Positions 45,340-55,081 of a stretch of 64,000 nucleotides of DNA are shown in pieces. The stretch lies in the NCBI GenBank assembly GCA_003116975.1, contig BGKB01000006.1, forward strand, positions 434,001 to 498,000, read 5' to 3'. A model generated the notes under the pieces. It was not told where the DNA came from. It did not search any database and saw only the letters and a program-made list of their open reading frames with translations. The stretch is from Aurantiochytrium sp. KH105. Lineage: Eukaryota; Sar; Bigyra; Thraustochytrida; Thraustochytriidae. Numbering within the stretch: the stretch's first letter is position 1; each line of letters opens with the position of its first letter. A program made the position numbers and the translations under genes.

Positions 45340-45784
45340 CGCTGCCGCTGCCGCTGCCGCTGCTGCTCTGCTCCGCTCTGCTCTGCTCTGCTCCGCGCCG
45401 CGCCGCGCTGCTCTCGCTCTGGGCTTGCCTTGCTTTGCTTTTGCCTTGCCTCGCCTCGCCCTGCCTCGCCTCGCCTTGCTTTGCTTTGCGGGTCTGCTGC
45501 CTCGCCTCGCCTCGCTGCTATGCCCGGAGTCCTCTGCCCTGCAGGCCGCGCGCGCGGGCTCGCGGGAGCGCGACGGGGGCGTCGCGCGGCTGGCTGGCGG
45601 ACGCGCGGCGGCTGGGACGGGCGGGGCTGGCTGGGACGGGCTGGGCTGGCCGGCCGGGCTGGGCTGGAGGGCTGGACGGCCGCCCGCGCCTGCCTGCGCG
45701 TGCCCGCTCCCTGTGCGGCCGCGCTCGCCGTGCTCGCCTGCGAGGCAGACGGGCACGCCGCGGCAGGCGGCGGGCACGCCGCGC

Positions 45785-45796
45785 GAGGGAGGGAGG

Positions 45797-45828
<32 letters not shown>
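45785..45828. repeat. GGGA then CAGG tetranucleotide microsatellite
   Basis: Three to four GGGA units run directly into about seven CAGG units. Confidence 0.93.
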
Positions 45829-45830
<2 letters not shown>

Positions 45831-46064
45831 GGGGAGCGGAGACGGCGAGGGAGCGGACGGGCCGCGCGAGCCCGGCGGCAGGTCGGACTCGAGGCTGCGA
45901 GGGTGGGGTTGACGGGGCCAGATCGGCGGGCGACAGTCCAGCCTGCAGCGGCAGCAGCTGCAGCAGCGGCGGCAGCAGCAGCCAGCAAGAACGAAGCACC
46001 GCGAGCTGCCCTGCCTTGCGGGCTCGGCCGAACGCAGGTGTGATGGGAGGTGAGTTGATGCGGT

Positions 46065-46086
46065 GCGATGCGATGCGATGCGATGC
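46065..46086. repeat. GCGAT pentanucleotide microsatellite
   Basis: Four copies of GCGAT followed by diverged copies, between PEX11 and the ankyrin-like gene. Confidence 0.9.
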
Positions 46087-46661
46087 GAGGTGATGCGATG
46101 CGGTGCGCTGGGCCTCGGGAGCCAGGAGGACTTTTTGGGGCGAGGCCGAGACGGACCGAATTGCGCGCGGCGCGGGGGAGGCTCCGTCCGAGTCAGTCGC
46201 CTGTGAGAGAATCCGACCTGCCTGGCCCCATCTGAGATCGGCAGCAGCAGCAGCAGCACAAGGTGAAGATCGGCACTTCGAAGTCTTCTTGTGAAGTGGG
46301 TGGAATGACTGTAAACTTGGAATCAAGAGGAGGAGGTCAGGAAGCCCGCTGCCGTTGTCGTCGCCAGCAACAGCAACTGCAGCAGCCAGGTCTCTGTGCG
46401 CACGCTAGGCCTACTTGGCGCCGTCGGTCTATTTTCATGGGCGGTGTCAAGAGTCAGGAACTCACGAAACTGGTGGGCTAGCCGTGAAAACAGACGTCGA
46501 AATACCTCGACGAAGGCCGAACAAAGCCTATACTGCGCATACGTAGTAGAAGAGTCAAAATGAGCTTGCTGGCTTCGCCTACGAGTTTAGGCCTAGCGAC
46601 TTTGGCGAACTTGGTGTGAATGAATGAGAATGAACAAATGATGAACAAATGCCATGAGATA

Positions 46662-48266
46662 CTATTGCTGCGACGAGGCCGGTGGCAAGGGAGCAGGACT
46701 TGGTGGCAAGGGAGCAGGACTTGGTCTCTGCGCATGGCCCCCAAAGTCGCGGTGGCCCGGCTGGGAAACGTAGTTGACGAGGCGATCGACGATGGCGCAG
46801 TTGCCAAGCTGACGCGAAACAGCAATGGCCGCAGCGAGATCCTCGTTGATCTTGGTGGTCGGTGTGGCCGCAGCTTCGTCGAGAATAGCGTCAATCACAT
46901 TGACATTGTCGTTTACACATGCCCAAGTAAGCGTGCAGAGCCCGCGGACATTCGAGGTCACGATGGCCCATTTCTCAAAGGGACTGAGATTAAGCGATTG
47001 CAGAGCGAGGCGGACGAAACGAGCACGTCCGAATCGGGCCGCGTGGCGCAAGATCCACCAATTGTTGGCGCTCAGCCCCGCGCGCGGATCTCTCAACAGC
47101 ACGCGAACAACTTCGTCCTGCACGGCTTCTTCCGGCCAGCTGAGAATGATCTCCAGGACAGCCTGTACCACATCTTCGTGAAGCTCGAGCTTGGTGAAAA
47201 GGACGCGCTGCACCTCTGCGGGCCCTAGCTTGCAAGCCTCCACAAGGCCGATCGTATGTGGGTGGTGTAGCAAGAATGCGCGAGAGTGCGAGTCATTCAC
47301 ATCCTGTGCAGATCCCGACCCCTCGCCATCGTCATACATGTAGTTGGCGCTTGCACTGTGGTCAGAGTAGCTGAGTCCTGAAATGCTGCCGTTGCTGCTC
47401 TTGCTACTGCTGCTGCAGCTGCTGCCGCCGCCGGCGGCGGCGGCGGCGGCGGCGGGGCGACCATTGCTTCTCATATGTTGCCGCGCTGCAAGAGCTGCAG
47501 TGCGAGCGACCTTGCGATCACACTCGTTAAAGCCAATGCTGCCCAGTGTCCGGACATCAGCGCTATCATCGTCGTCGAGGCCACCTGTCGAGGCCCGACA
47601 CTTTTCGGTTTTTACATGGTTCGTGTCATTGGCTCTTTTGGTACGTTTGTGCCCGTCGTCATCTCCATCACTGTCGTCTGTGTTTGCATGCGCCATCGAG
47701 GCTACATCGCCAACTGACGATGTCGCTACTGCTGTGGTGGATGCGGTCATTCCGCGATCGAATGATGGTGGCGTCCCACTGACGCTGGCGCCAGCGCCTT
47801 CGCCTTGTGATCTGTTGGAACCAGCGTCCTCGGATGTGTTCTGAGCGCCCGGTTCAGGATTGATCATTACACGCCGCTCTTGTTCTGAAGCTTGTGGCGT
47901 GTTTATCTCGCGACTGTCGTTGCTTGCAAATGAGACCGTTTGCTCTGCATTCGATGTCATGAAGTTTGGATTTTTTCGGTGAACACTTCCAGATGCTGGC
48001 AGTGCCCTTGGTGTGGATCGCGGCCTCCGCATCTGCATCTGCGCCGCAGAAGATGATGCCCGCATCTTGGACTCGGGCGAAGAGATCGTTGGCGTTAATT
48101 CGGGCGTGGGGGTGTTTGACTTCCTCGCAGTCATGGCTTGGCCGACGACAGAGTCTAAAACCTGCGTTGAAGACGTTGGCTGGACCAAAGTTCCTGGTTG
48201 CAGCGGGCTTTCTGCCCGAAAAGATTCTTCACTCGTCTTTGATGAGGAAGGCTTTCCCGCGTACAT
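46662..48266 (-). CDS. Protein with a disordered N-terminus and ankyrin-like C-terminal region
   Basis: The first in-frame ATG is at 48266 and gives 534 residues; the frame is open 96 codons further upstream (to 48554) but without ATG and with low-complexity sequence. Residues 1-310 are rich in Ser, Thr, Pro, Asp and Gly with a poly-Ala tract and basic clusters, typical of a disordered and perhaps nuclear segment (KRTKRAND). Residues ~320-500 form helices in pairs, with NNWWILRHAARFGRARFVRLAL and LTWACVNDNVNVIDAILDEA, which resemble degenerate ankyrin repeats. The end is a Pro/Ser-rich repeat (PSPAPLPPSPAPLPPAS). I recognise no specific family; the ankyrin assignment is tentative. Confidence 0.7.
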   Translation of the reverse strand: MYAGKPSSSKTSEESFRAESPLQPGTLVQPTSSTQVLDSVVGQAMTARKSNTPTPELTPTISSPESKMRASSSAAQMQMRRPRSTPRALPASGSVHRKNPNFMTSNAEQTVSFASNDSREINTPQASEQERRVMINPEPGAQNTSEDAGSNRSQGEGAGASVSGTPPSFDRGMTASTTAVATSSVGDVASMAHANTDDSDGDDDGHKRTKRANDTNHVKTEKCRASTGGLDDDDSADVRTLGSIGFNECDRKVARTAALAARQHMRSNGRPAAAAAAAGGGSSCSSSSKSSNGSISGLSYSDHSASANYMYDDGEGSGSAQDVNDSHSRAFLLHHPHTIGLVEACKLGPAEVQRVLFTKLELHEDVVQAVLEIILSWPEEAVQDEVVRVLLRDPRAGLSANNWWILRHAARFGRARFVRLALQSLNLSPFEKWAIVTSNVRGLCTLTWACVNDNVNVIDAILDEAAATPTTKINEDLAAAIAVSRQLGNCAIVDRLVNYVSQPGHRDFGGHAQRPSPAPLPPSPAPLPPASSQQ

Positions 48267-48851
48267 GAACACGCTTTCGTTGAAGCGCGACAGGCAGGGT
48301 AGCGACTCGTTTCGTTGTCCTTCGTTTCGTTTCGCTTTCGTTCTAGAGTATACAGCTCCTCTGAGCCTTGCCTTTGCTTGCCTTTGCTTGCCTTTGCTTG
48401 CTGTTGCTTGCTTTTGTTTGTATACTCTCCAGTCCTTTTTGCTTCTCCGAGTGACCAGATCTTCAGGCCCGAGAAAACACGAAGATGAGTCTTGAAGGCT
48501 TCCGCGCGTAAGCGAGCGCCCGTTTACTCTTGCCAAAGCAACTGCAGGCAGCACTCGCGCACGCGCGCGCGACGCAGCACCGCGTCGCGCGCGCTCAAGC
48601 GGGCTTCCCGGCGCAGATCGCGCTTGTGCAGCGCTAGTGCGGAATCGAGGTCTGTCTCGGGGGCGAAGTAAAGCTGGCCAGACAGTCAGTCAGTCTGTCA
48701 AAGACAGACTGTGCGACGCGGGGATGGGGCCGGACGGCCGTATGCGGCGCGGACCTGGCTGCTCCGGTTCGCGTGGCCGCTGGCCGGCGGCGCGAGCTCG
48801 ATCTGCTCTGCGCTGCTTTGGCTCTGCTCTGCTCGCTGTAGCTCCGGCTTT

Positions 48852-48882
48852 GGCTCTGCTCTGCTCTGCTCTGCTCTGCTGC
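48852..48882. repeat. CTCTG/TCTGC pentanucleotide microsatellite
   Basis: Five or six copies of a CTCTG unit, part of a longer CTCTG-rich stretch from about 48805. Confidence 0.9.
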
Positions 48883-49093
48883 TCTGCTAGCGCCCGACTG
48901 ACCCCGGGGCGAGGAGAGCGTCCGCCGCTCGCTTCCCCCCGCCCCCTCCGCAGCCCCACTGTGTGTCACAGTGGAGAGCACCTCCGAGCAAGCCTCGCCG
49001 AGGGCAACAGGCGGCTCTCGCCGCCGCTGTGGTGGGGCGGCACCCGCAGCGGCGGACGGTCGAAGCGCAGCGAGAGAGAGGGGAGTGGAGATT

Positions 49094-49095
49094 GG

Positions 49096-49122
<27 letters not shown>
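49094..49122. repeat. (GA)n dinucleotide tract
   Basis: About 13 GA units in purine-rich DNA upstream of the ankyrin-like gene. Confidence 0.93.
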
Positions 49123-49127
<5 letters not shown>

Positions 49128-50224
49128 ATCAGAGGAAAGGCGCAGAAGGGCCAGGTCGGCAGCCTCCGCGGCGACGCGTTCGAGGCGTGCAGCAAGCTGG
49201 CTAGCTGCTGGCTAGCTGCAGCTGCTGACAGTGGTCGTTCGATTATTATCTGCCTGGCCGACCAGCCATGGCGAACGCCGTCGTGCGATCGGCCCGGAAG
49301 CGGCTCTGATGGACGGACGGTCAGGAGGCTCACGAGGGCGGCAAAATTTTCCCTCTCAAGCTTTCTTTTCTTGTTTCTCTCTACGAGTTTCCCCCTCTTC
49401 TCCCTCCTCAGTGGCCGCCACTGTGCGCCGCAGCGGCAGGAAGGAGCTTGAAGGGCAAGAGAAAAAGAGAAGAACACAAGGCCGAGTCAACTCGCCGGTC
49501 AAATCCTCGCCAGCGGCCACTGCGGCATTCACGCCCTCGGCGAAAAGAGGCGCACTGCGCGAGTGGCTTGCTGTCGCGTGGGGGCTCCGACCCTCGCCGA
49601 CCGCCGAGACACGCGCCTCTCTCGTGTTCCGCCGGCCACAGAGCGGCCTCCGCGGCCATCATTAAGCAAGAGACAGGAGCGCTCGAACAAAAGAGCATGA
49701 TCAGTCTGGGCGTCATTGCCAACTAGGCCGGCCGTTTAGCCGCGCGCTGACCGGGGGGGGGTTGGCACGAGAGGGACCCGCAGTGTCAGTGGCAGGGGGG
49801 TGTGGAGGGGGGTTGCCAAAAGGGTACGTCGCAGTGACGCCGCGTTTCCACTGTGTGGCACTGTGTGATACTGTTTTAATTCGACCTGCCCTGCCTCCCC
49901 TCCTCGGAGTTCCTCTTGGTTGATCATTGCTCTATTCGTACTTGATTGATACTAGCGTCGGAGGCCTGGATGTGAAAAGCAGTCGTGGCGGTGGCAACTG
50001 GATGGTGCAGACATTCAGCCAGCCATGATACACCTTTGCCACCAAGGCCAACCAACCCCCTGCCATGGCTACTCCCAACGAAGAACCAAGACAACAATTA
50101 CAAGCTGCCAACCAATTGTGACCGGACTTCAAGCGAGCAACCGCAAGGTCAAAAAAAAAGAAGCTAGGCTATTACAAAGTACGCCGTTGGCAAGGGCCTG
50201 TTCGGCTGTCCTGATATCTTGCAA

Positions 50225-52417
50225 CTACACCTTTTGCTTCTGGACGCGGTACAGCTTGGCATAGGCGCCGTCCTTGGCGAGAAGGTCCTCGTGGCGGCCC
50301 ATCTCGACAATACGTCCCTTATCCAAAACCACAATGACGTCCGCATTACGGATCGTCGTGAGACGATGCGCAATGACGATGGTGGTGCGGCGCTTCTGCT
50401 CGAGCAGCTGGTCCAAAGCCGCCTGCACGATGCGCTCGGACTCCGTATCGAGCGCGGAGGTGGCCTCGTCCAAAATGAGGGTCGCAGGATCCTGAATGAT
50501 CGCGCGCGCAATAGCGATACGCTGCTTCTGGCCGCCTGACAGCAGCACGCCACGCTCGCCGAGCTCCGTGTCGTAGCCATTCGGAAAGTCAAGAATGAAA
50601 TCGTGCGCGTTGGCAGCCTTGGCCGCAGCTTCAACCTCCTCCATTGTCGCATCCGGCTTGCCATAGATGATGTTCTCCTTGATCGTTGTACCGAAGAGCG
50701 TCGGCTCTTGAGACACCACACCAACAATGCGGTGCAGGGCCACCGGGTCCATGTCACGCAAGTCAATGTCATCAATGGTAATTTTGCCTCCTGCGACATC
50801 GTAGAAACGCTTCAAAAGCGCACCAATTGTGCTCTTTCCCGAACCGCTCGCACCCACGAGCGCAACAACCTGGCCGCTTCGCACATCGAGATTAAAGTTC
50901 TTGAGCACCGTGATCTCCGGCCGCGACGGGTACGCAAAGCTGACGCCACGAAAGGAGACATTGCCGTGCATGTCGGCCAGACTGGGCATGAGGCCCAAAC
51001 CGCCAGCGGCAGTGTTAACCATGGGGACGTCGTGAATGGCGTCAAAGATGTGCTCCGATGAGCGAAAGGCCTTGACGAGCTGTGCCGAGACGATGCTGAG
51101 GCGAGCCATGGAACGCTCCAGGATTTGTACCTGTGTCACGATTGCCGCAATGCCACCGCGCGTGAGCTCCCCGCTCGTTACAAGCTGGCCACCATAGCCG
51201 CAAATGAGCAGTGTAATAAGATTGATACCGAGATGCAGCAGCGAGTAGAAGCCCCCTGCCGTGAGCGCCATGGTTCGCTTCAGGTCCGAGACATTTGCAA
51301 GTTCGTCGCTGTAGCGCTCGAGCTCGCGGTCCTCGCCCCCGAAAGCACGCACCGTATGGATGGCGCTCAGCGCCTCGTTGGCCACACCCGTCGCGCGGTT
51401 GCTGGCACGGCGAATACGCTCCGAAAGTCCGCGCAGCAAAACGCCAAGTACGTGCGCTGCTCCTGACATGACGGGCAAAATCGAAAACATGGCCACAGCC
51501 AGTTTGGGCGATGCCATGTACAGGTAGATGCTTCCGCTGATAATGCTCGTGACACCCTCGACGCCACGCGAAAAGGCGGTGCGCACCGAGGTCTGCAGCG
51601 CGCCCACGTCCTGCGTGAGCTGGTGGGTGATCTCGCCCGTGCGAGCTTCGTCGAACTTTTCGATGTCCTTGCGCAGCGTCGCCTCGTAGAACTGGATACG
51701 CAGGCGGCGACCAAACTCGGTCGTTGCCACAGCGAGCGCAAAGGAGGACACAAAGGAGAGAGCAGCCTGCGAGAGAAAGAGCCCAAGCAGCTGCTGCAAA
51801 GGTTCTACAAGCACGGCAAAGTCTCCACTTCCCATGGCGTCAAATAGCTTACCCACAATGCGGCCCTGGGCCGATGCTGCGAGCGAGCTAAGCACGGAAG
51901 CCGCAGCAGCCAAGAGGTAGTACCACTTGTCCTTGGCCATGAGCGAGAGGAGCAATGCCCAGCGTCGGCGATCCTCGTTGCGAGCTTTGGCATCCTTGTC
52001 CGTGGCCTCCTTTTCCTTTTCCACGAGCGCACACGTCTCGTTGTCCTCGGTCTCCTCGTTGTCCTCATCGGCGTCTCGGTTCTCGTGCGGGAATGATTTC
52101 GGGTCGACATCTTTGCGCGTGAGAAAGATGGAGCGTGAGTTTGTCTTGGCCAGCTCGCACGAAGCCAGACCGCCGTAGCCGCCGAGCGCCAGCACCGCAA
52201 GGGCGCCCGCCGCCGCGGCGCGGCGCTGCCCAAGCTGCCTGGACCCCGAGGCGCAGGTCGACGTCGATGTCAACCTCACCGCGGTCCTCGTTGCCCAGAG
52301 TCCTGCCGAGGGTCCGCGCAGAGGCGTCTTCGTCAGGCACCGCGCGGGCCCCAGTGGCCCGACGCGCGCCGACCATGCGCGACGCGCGCCTGCGCCCGCG
52401 CCCGCGCCGAGGATCAT
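50225..52417 (-). CDS. ABCB-type half ABC transporter, probably mitochondrial
   Basis: The first in-frame ATG is at 52417 and gives 730 residues. The N-terminus (about 1-60) is rich in Arg, Ala, Gly, Ser and Thr without acidic residues, like a mitochondrial presequence. A hydrophobic segment and an unusual acidic linker (about 110-145) follow, then one ABC membrane domain (about 150-460) with the coupling words EFGRRLRIQFYEATLRKDIEKFD and GEITHQLTQDV. The nucleotide-binding domain has Walker A GASGSGKS (522-529, K528), signature LSGGQ (626-630), Walker B D650/E651 and H-loop H684, so it should hydrolyse ATP. This is the half-transporter layout of ABCB8/ABCB10-type carriers of the inner mitochondrial membrane, which must dimerise; the substrate is not evident. 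Confidence 0.9.
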   Translation of the reverse strand: MILGAGAGAGARRAWSARVGPLGPARCLTKTPLRGPSAGLWATRTAVRLTSTSTCASGSRQLGQRRAAAAGALAVLALGGYGGLASCELAKTNSRSIFLTRKDVDPKSFPHENRDADEDNEETEDNETCALVEKEKEATDKDAKARNEDRRRWALLLSLMAKDKWYYLLAAAASVLSSLAASAQGRIVGKLFDAMGSGDFAVLVEPLQQLLGLFLSQAALSFVSSFALAVATTEFGRRLRIQFYEATLRKDIEKFDEARTGEITHQLTQDVGALQTSVRTAFSRGVEGVTSIISGSIYLYMASPKLAVAMFSILPVMSGAAHVLGVLLRGLSERIRRASNRATGVANEALSAIHTVRAFGGEDRELERYSDELANVSDLKRTMALTAGGFYSLLHLGINLITLLICGYGGQLVTSGELTRGGIAAIVTQVQILERSMARLSIVSAQLVKAFRSSEHIFDAIHDVPMVNTAAGGLGLMPSLADMHGNVSFRGVSFAYPSRPEITVLKNFNLDVRSGQVVALVGASGSGKSTIGALLKRFYDVAGGKITIDDIDLRDMDPVALHRIVGVVSQEPTLFGTTIKENIIYGKPDATMEEVEAAAKAANAHDFILDFPNGYDTELGERGVLLSGGQKQRIAIARAIIQDPATLILDEATSALDTESERIVQAALDQLLEQKRRTTIVIAHRLTTIRNADVIVVLDKGRIVEMGRHEDLLAKDGAYAKLYRVQKQKV

Positions 52418-52777
52418 CTTGCTTCTCTCCCTCGATGAAATTGGAATTTGGTTGCGCGTGCAAGTTGTTGCATCATCAGCATCCACACCAGGCTAGCAAC
52501 ACATTACAGCACAAGCCGCGACGCGACGGATCGACCGAGCAACAAGGAAAAGAACAATCTTGGTAGGGTCGGCAAAGACAGACATGAGCTCGGCTAGCGG
52601 ACCCTCCACATTGCTTCCCGCTTGCACGCCAAGCAAATCATGCACAAGATTCTCTTTGATTGGGGAGAAGAAAGCCAGGAAAATGGAAAAGGAAAACAAA
52701 AGAAGGGCGTTCAAATCACAACAGTGGACGACCGACTACAGGTACTGTGAGTCGCTCGCTAGCCAGCTTGACTAGGC
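52418..52777. other. Short intergenic region between the ABC transporter and MAP kinase genes
   Basis: Both neighbours are on the minus strand, so this holds the 3' UTR of the kinase and the promoter and leader of the transporter. The transporter frame is open upstream to 52486 without ATG. Nothing else was seen. Confidence 0.5.
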
Positions 52778-55081
52778 CTATCGCGACTTGGACTCGGTTT
52801 GTGCAAGCGGTACAGAGCGGTAGCGGTTAATTTCGGCAATAAGCTTTGCCTTGAGCTGGCGCCGGGAAAGTTCAACAACATCAAAGTTGGTGAGCAGCCC
52901 CTCTGGCGCTGTACGCTCCGCCGAAATGTCGCGCACAGGTTCTAGAAAAGGATGAGTAAGTGCATCGTCGACGCTGATTCGCTTCTCAGGGTTGAAGACG
53001 AGCATCTTGGAGAGAAGATCGAGTGCCTCGGCCGATGCCGCTCTGAATTTCTTAGCAAAATCAATGGGCTTTTTCGGTGGCAAGCGACCGAGGTAGTGCT
53101 TGACCTCCCCGAGATGCTCGATTTCGTGCGCGAGCGGTGTGCCAATGGTGCGAAAAATCACGTTGAGCTGGTCGAGCCTGTCCTTGTAGGTCTTATCGTG
53201 CTCGGCGCTGAGCGGGAAGCAAGACTTGCCGGGGAAAAGCGGCGTTCGGTCCTTGAAAGAGCCAACACTGCCCTTTTCCATACCCAAAAGCTCCGCGAAG
53301 ATGCAGCCCACAGACCACATGTCGACTGCATTTGTGTATTCTTGAAGGAGAATCAGCTCGGGTGGTCTGTACCATCGGGTGACCACGTGCTTGGTGAGCT
53401 GGCGCTGCAGTCGTCGTGGCTCCTCAACCGCATCATCCACCGCAGCGTCGTCGTCACCCTCTTCGTCGTCGCCACTGCACGGACTGGAAGGCGTCCCCGG
53501 GGAGTGCGAGGTCTTGGCGCGGGATGTCGGCCGACCAGGGGTATCGGTGGGCGTCGGGGCGTCGTGCGCATTTTGTTTATCGTTCGGGTTGGATTGATGC
53601 GCGCTTCCATTCGAGGCGGGCGTGCCAGCGGCGGAAGAAGAGGCGCTACCCGCCCGAGGGCGTTTTCTCCGCGCACGTGCGGTCTCCTCTGCGTGCTTGG
53701 CCATGGCCGTGGCAGCGTCGCCGACGAATCTGCTGGGCGGAACGACCCGCGCGAGTCCAAAGTCGCAGACCTGCAGCGCGCAGTCCTCGCTAATGAGAAT
53801 ATTTGCGGGTTTGATGTCGCGATGAATGACGAGTGAAGAGTGAATGTACTTGAGCGCGCAGAGCATTTGATACAAAAAGGTGCGAACGTGGTCGATGGTC
53901 AAGTACTGCGGGCTGTTAATGAGCTTGTGCAGATCGGTGTCGACAAAGTCAAAGACGAGGTAGATTTCGTTGAAATTCTCTTCGGCGTCTGGCGGCGTGA
54001 CAATGTCCAAGAGCTGAATCACGTTCTTGTGTTTGAGGTGGCGCAAAATGTAGACCTCGCGTAGAATGCGCTTTGTGTCGATCTCCTGGTCAAAGACATT
54101 GTGAATGCACTTGATGGCGACGCGCATTTGCTTCTTGCTGTCAAAGGCTTCTGCCACCTGTCCGTAGCTCCCGTGTCCAAGAATCTTTTGAATTCTGTAC
54201 CTTTCGCCGACTTTCCAGTTGTCGAATGACTCTTCCATGAAGGAAGCAAGCTGAAGACCAAAGGCACTTGGTGCAGGCGTTGCCACGGCAGATTCGCTCC
54301 GCGATGAATTGGACAAGGGCGTCGCGGGCGCGTCGCCGTCCGCTGCAACATGGGATCGCCCCGCGAGGGCTGCAGCGGCGACTGCCGCGGCTCGAGGTCC
54401 TACAACTTCTGCGGACCCCGACGGAGTGGAAGACGACGAAGAAGAGGACGAGGCTGCTGCAAATGTGTTGGAGACTGGACGATTAGCGCCGCCATGATGA
54501 GGCGGATTTGCGTCTGGGGTGACCGCTGCGCGGCGCTGCAAAGGATTACCAGCGGAGTGAGCGCCTGGAGATTGAGAAGTGGTCTGTGTGGCATGCATTT
54601 GCGATCCGGCTGGCGCCGAGCTGGCTCCTGTCGCCAATTCTTGTCCTAGGGTGGCATTTTTCCTCCTGAATTTGGCGCGACGCGAACCATCATCGTCGTC
54701 GTCATCGTTTTCGTGCTGCTCATTTTTGACATTGGCACCGTTGTTTCCGGCAGACATCGTGGTGGCATCCATTTCGTCTGGTCGCGGTGTGACAACTTCA
54801 TCCTGGTTGGCTTGTGCATGTCCGTTTTGAGGGTGACTTCTTCTGACTCCGTTACCACTACTCCCTGCACCGTCGATGGCGCGTGCCGATCCCGGGCCCG
54901 TGCCTTCATCCGTGAGGCAATCTGTAGTGTACGAGTCTTCGCGGCCACGAGCACCTGAAGTAGCACCTGTCACCGCAACACCAGCGGTGGAGGTAGTTGT
55001 AGCTGTGGCGTGCCCTTTGAGCCCCCCTACGGGATCATGTGGCTCGAGGTGCTGATCTTCTCTTCTCGACGTGCTCGCCAT
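52778..55081 (-). CDS. Atypical MAP kinase with T-K-H activation site and long activation-loop insertion
   Basis: The ATG at 55081 gives 767 residues; the frame is open upstream to 55987 but that part is Arg/Ser-rich leader-like DNA. Residues 1-280 are low-complexity and probably disordered. The kinase domain starts at ~293 with GHGSYG (302-307), VAIKCI, HRD (420-422), IKPAN and DFGLAR (440-445). About 120 residues separate DFG from the T-x-Y site, against about 18 in ERK2; the insert is rich in Ser, Pro, Asp and basic residues. The site itself reads T563-K564-H565, with His in place of Tyr, then VVTRWYRPPE. The MAPK insert has PLFPGKSCFPLSAEH, very like the apicomplexan Pfmap-2 group, which carries T-S-H. 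MAP kinases phosphorylate Ser/Thr-Pro sites downstream of MKKs; without the Tyr, conventional dual phosphorylation is not possible. It has all other catalytic residues. Confidence 0.92.
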   Translation of the reverse strand: MASTSRREDQHLEPHDPVGGLKGHATATTTSTAGVAVTGATSGARGREDSYTTDCLTDEGTGPGSARAIDGAGSSGNGVRRSHPQNGHAQANQDEVVTPRPDEMDATTMSAGNNGANVKNEQHENDDDDDDGSRRAKFRRKNATLGQELATGASSAPAGSQMHATQTTSQSPGAHSAGNPLQRRAAVTPDANPPHHGGANRPVSNTFAAASSSSSSSSTPSGSAEVVGPRAAAVAAAALAGRSHVAADGDAPATPLSNSSRSESAVATPAPSAFGLQLASFMEESFDNWKVGERYRIQKILGHGSYGQVAEAFDSKKQMRVAIKCIHNVFDQEIDTKRILREVYILRHLKHKNVIQLLDIVTPPDAEENFNEIYLVFDFVDTDLHKLINSPQYLTIDHVRTFLYQMLCALKYIHSSLVIHRDIKPANILISEDCALQVCDFGLARVVPPSRFVGDAATAMAKHAEETARARRKRPRAGSASSSAAGTPASNGSAHQSNPNDKQNAHDAPTPTDTPGRPTSRAKTSHSPGTPSSPCSGDDEEGDDDAAVDDAVEEPRRLQRQLTKHVVTRWYRPPELILLQEYTNAVDMWSVGCIFAELLGMEKGSVGSFKDRTPLFPGKSCFPLSAEHDKTYKDRLDQLNVIFRTIGTPLAHEIEHLGEVKHYLGRLPPKKPIDFAKKFRAASAEALDLLSKMLVFNPEKRISVDDALTHPFLEPVRDISAERTAPEGLLTNFDVVELSRRQLKAKLIAEINRYRSVPLAQTESKSR

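Larger units (their letters stand above)
45340..46661. other. GC-rich intergenic region upstream of PEX11
   Basis: About 1.3 kb, very GC-rich, holding the PEX11 promoter and leader and the 3' flank of the ankyrin-like gene. It contains pentamer-like CTCGC/CTTGC DNA (45440-45510), GGGA/CAGG tetramers (45785-45828) and a GCGAT pentamer run (46065-46086). Long Arg/Ala/Pro frames on both strands are shadows of GC-rich DNA. Confidence 0.55.
48267..50224. other. Intergenic region between two minus-strand genes
   Basis: About 2 kb. The right part holds the 3' UTR of the ABC transporter gene and the left part the promoter and leader of the ankyrin-like gene. It contains CTTTGC repeats (48360-48415), a TCTGC pentamer run (48852-48882), a GA dinucleotide tract (49094-49122) and a G-rich run near 49750. 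Frames of up to about 190 residues are low-complexity and overlapping. No gene was supported. Confidence 0.55.

Noticed and set aside
44726..46093. Plus-strand frame of 455 residues antisense to PEX11 and its upstream region
   Set aside because: Antisense to a supported gene at its start and then Arg/Ala/Gly low complexity through tetramer repeats.
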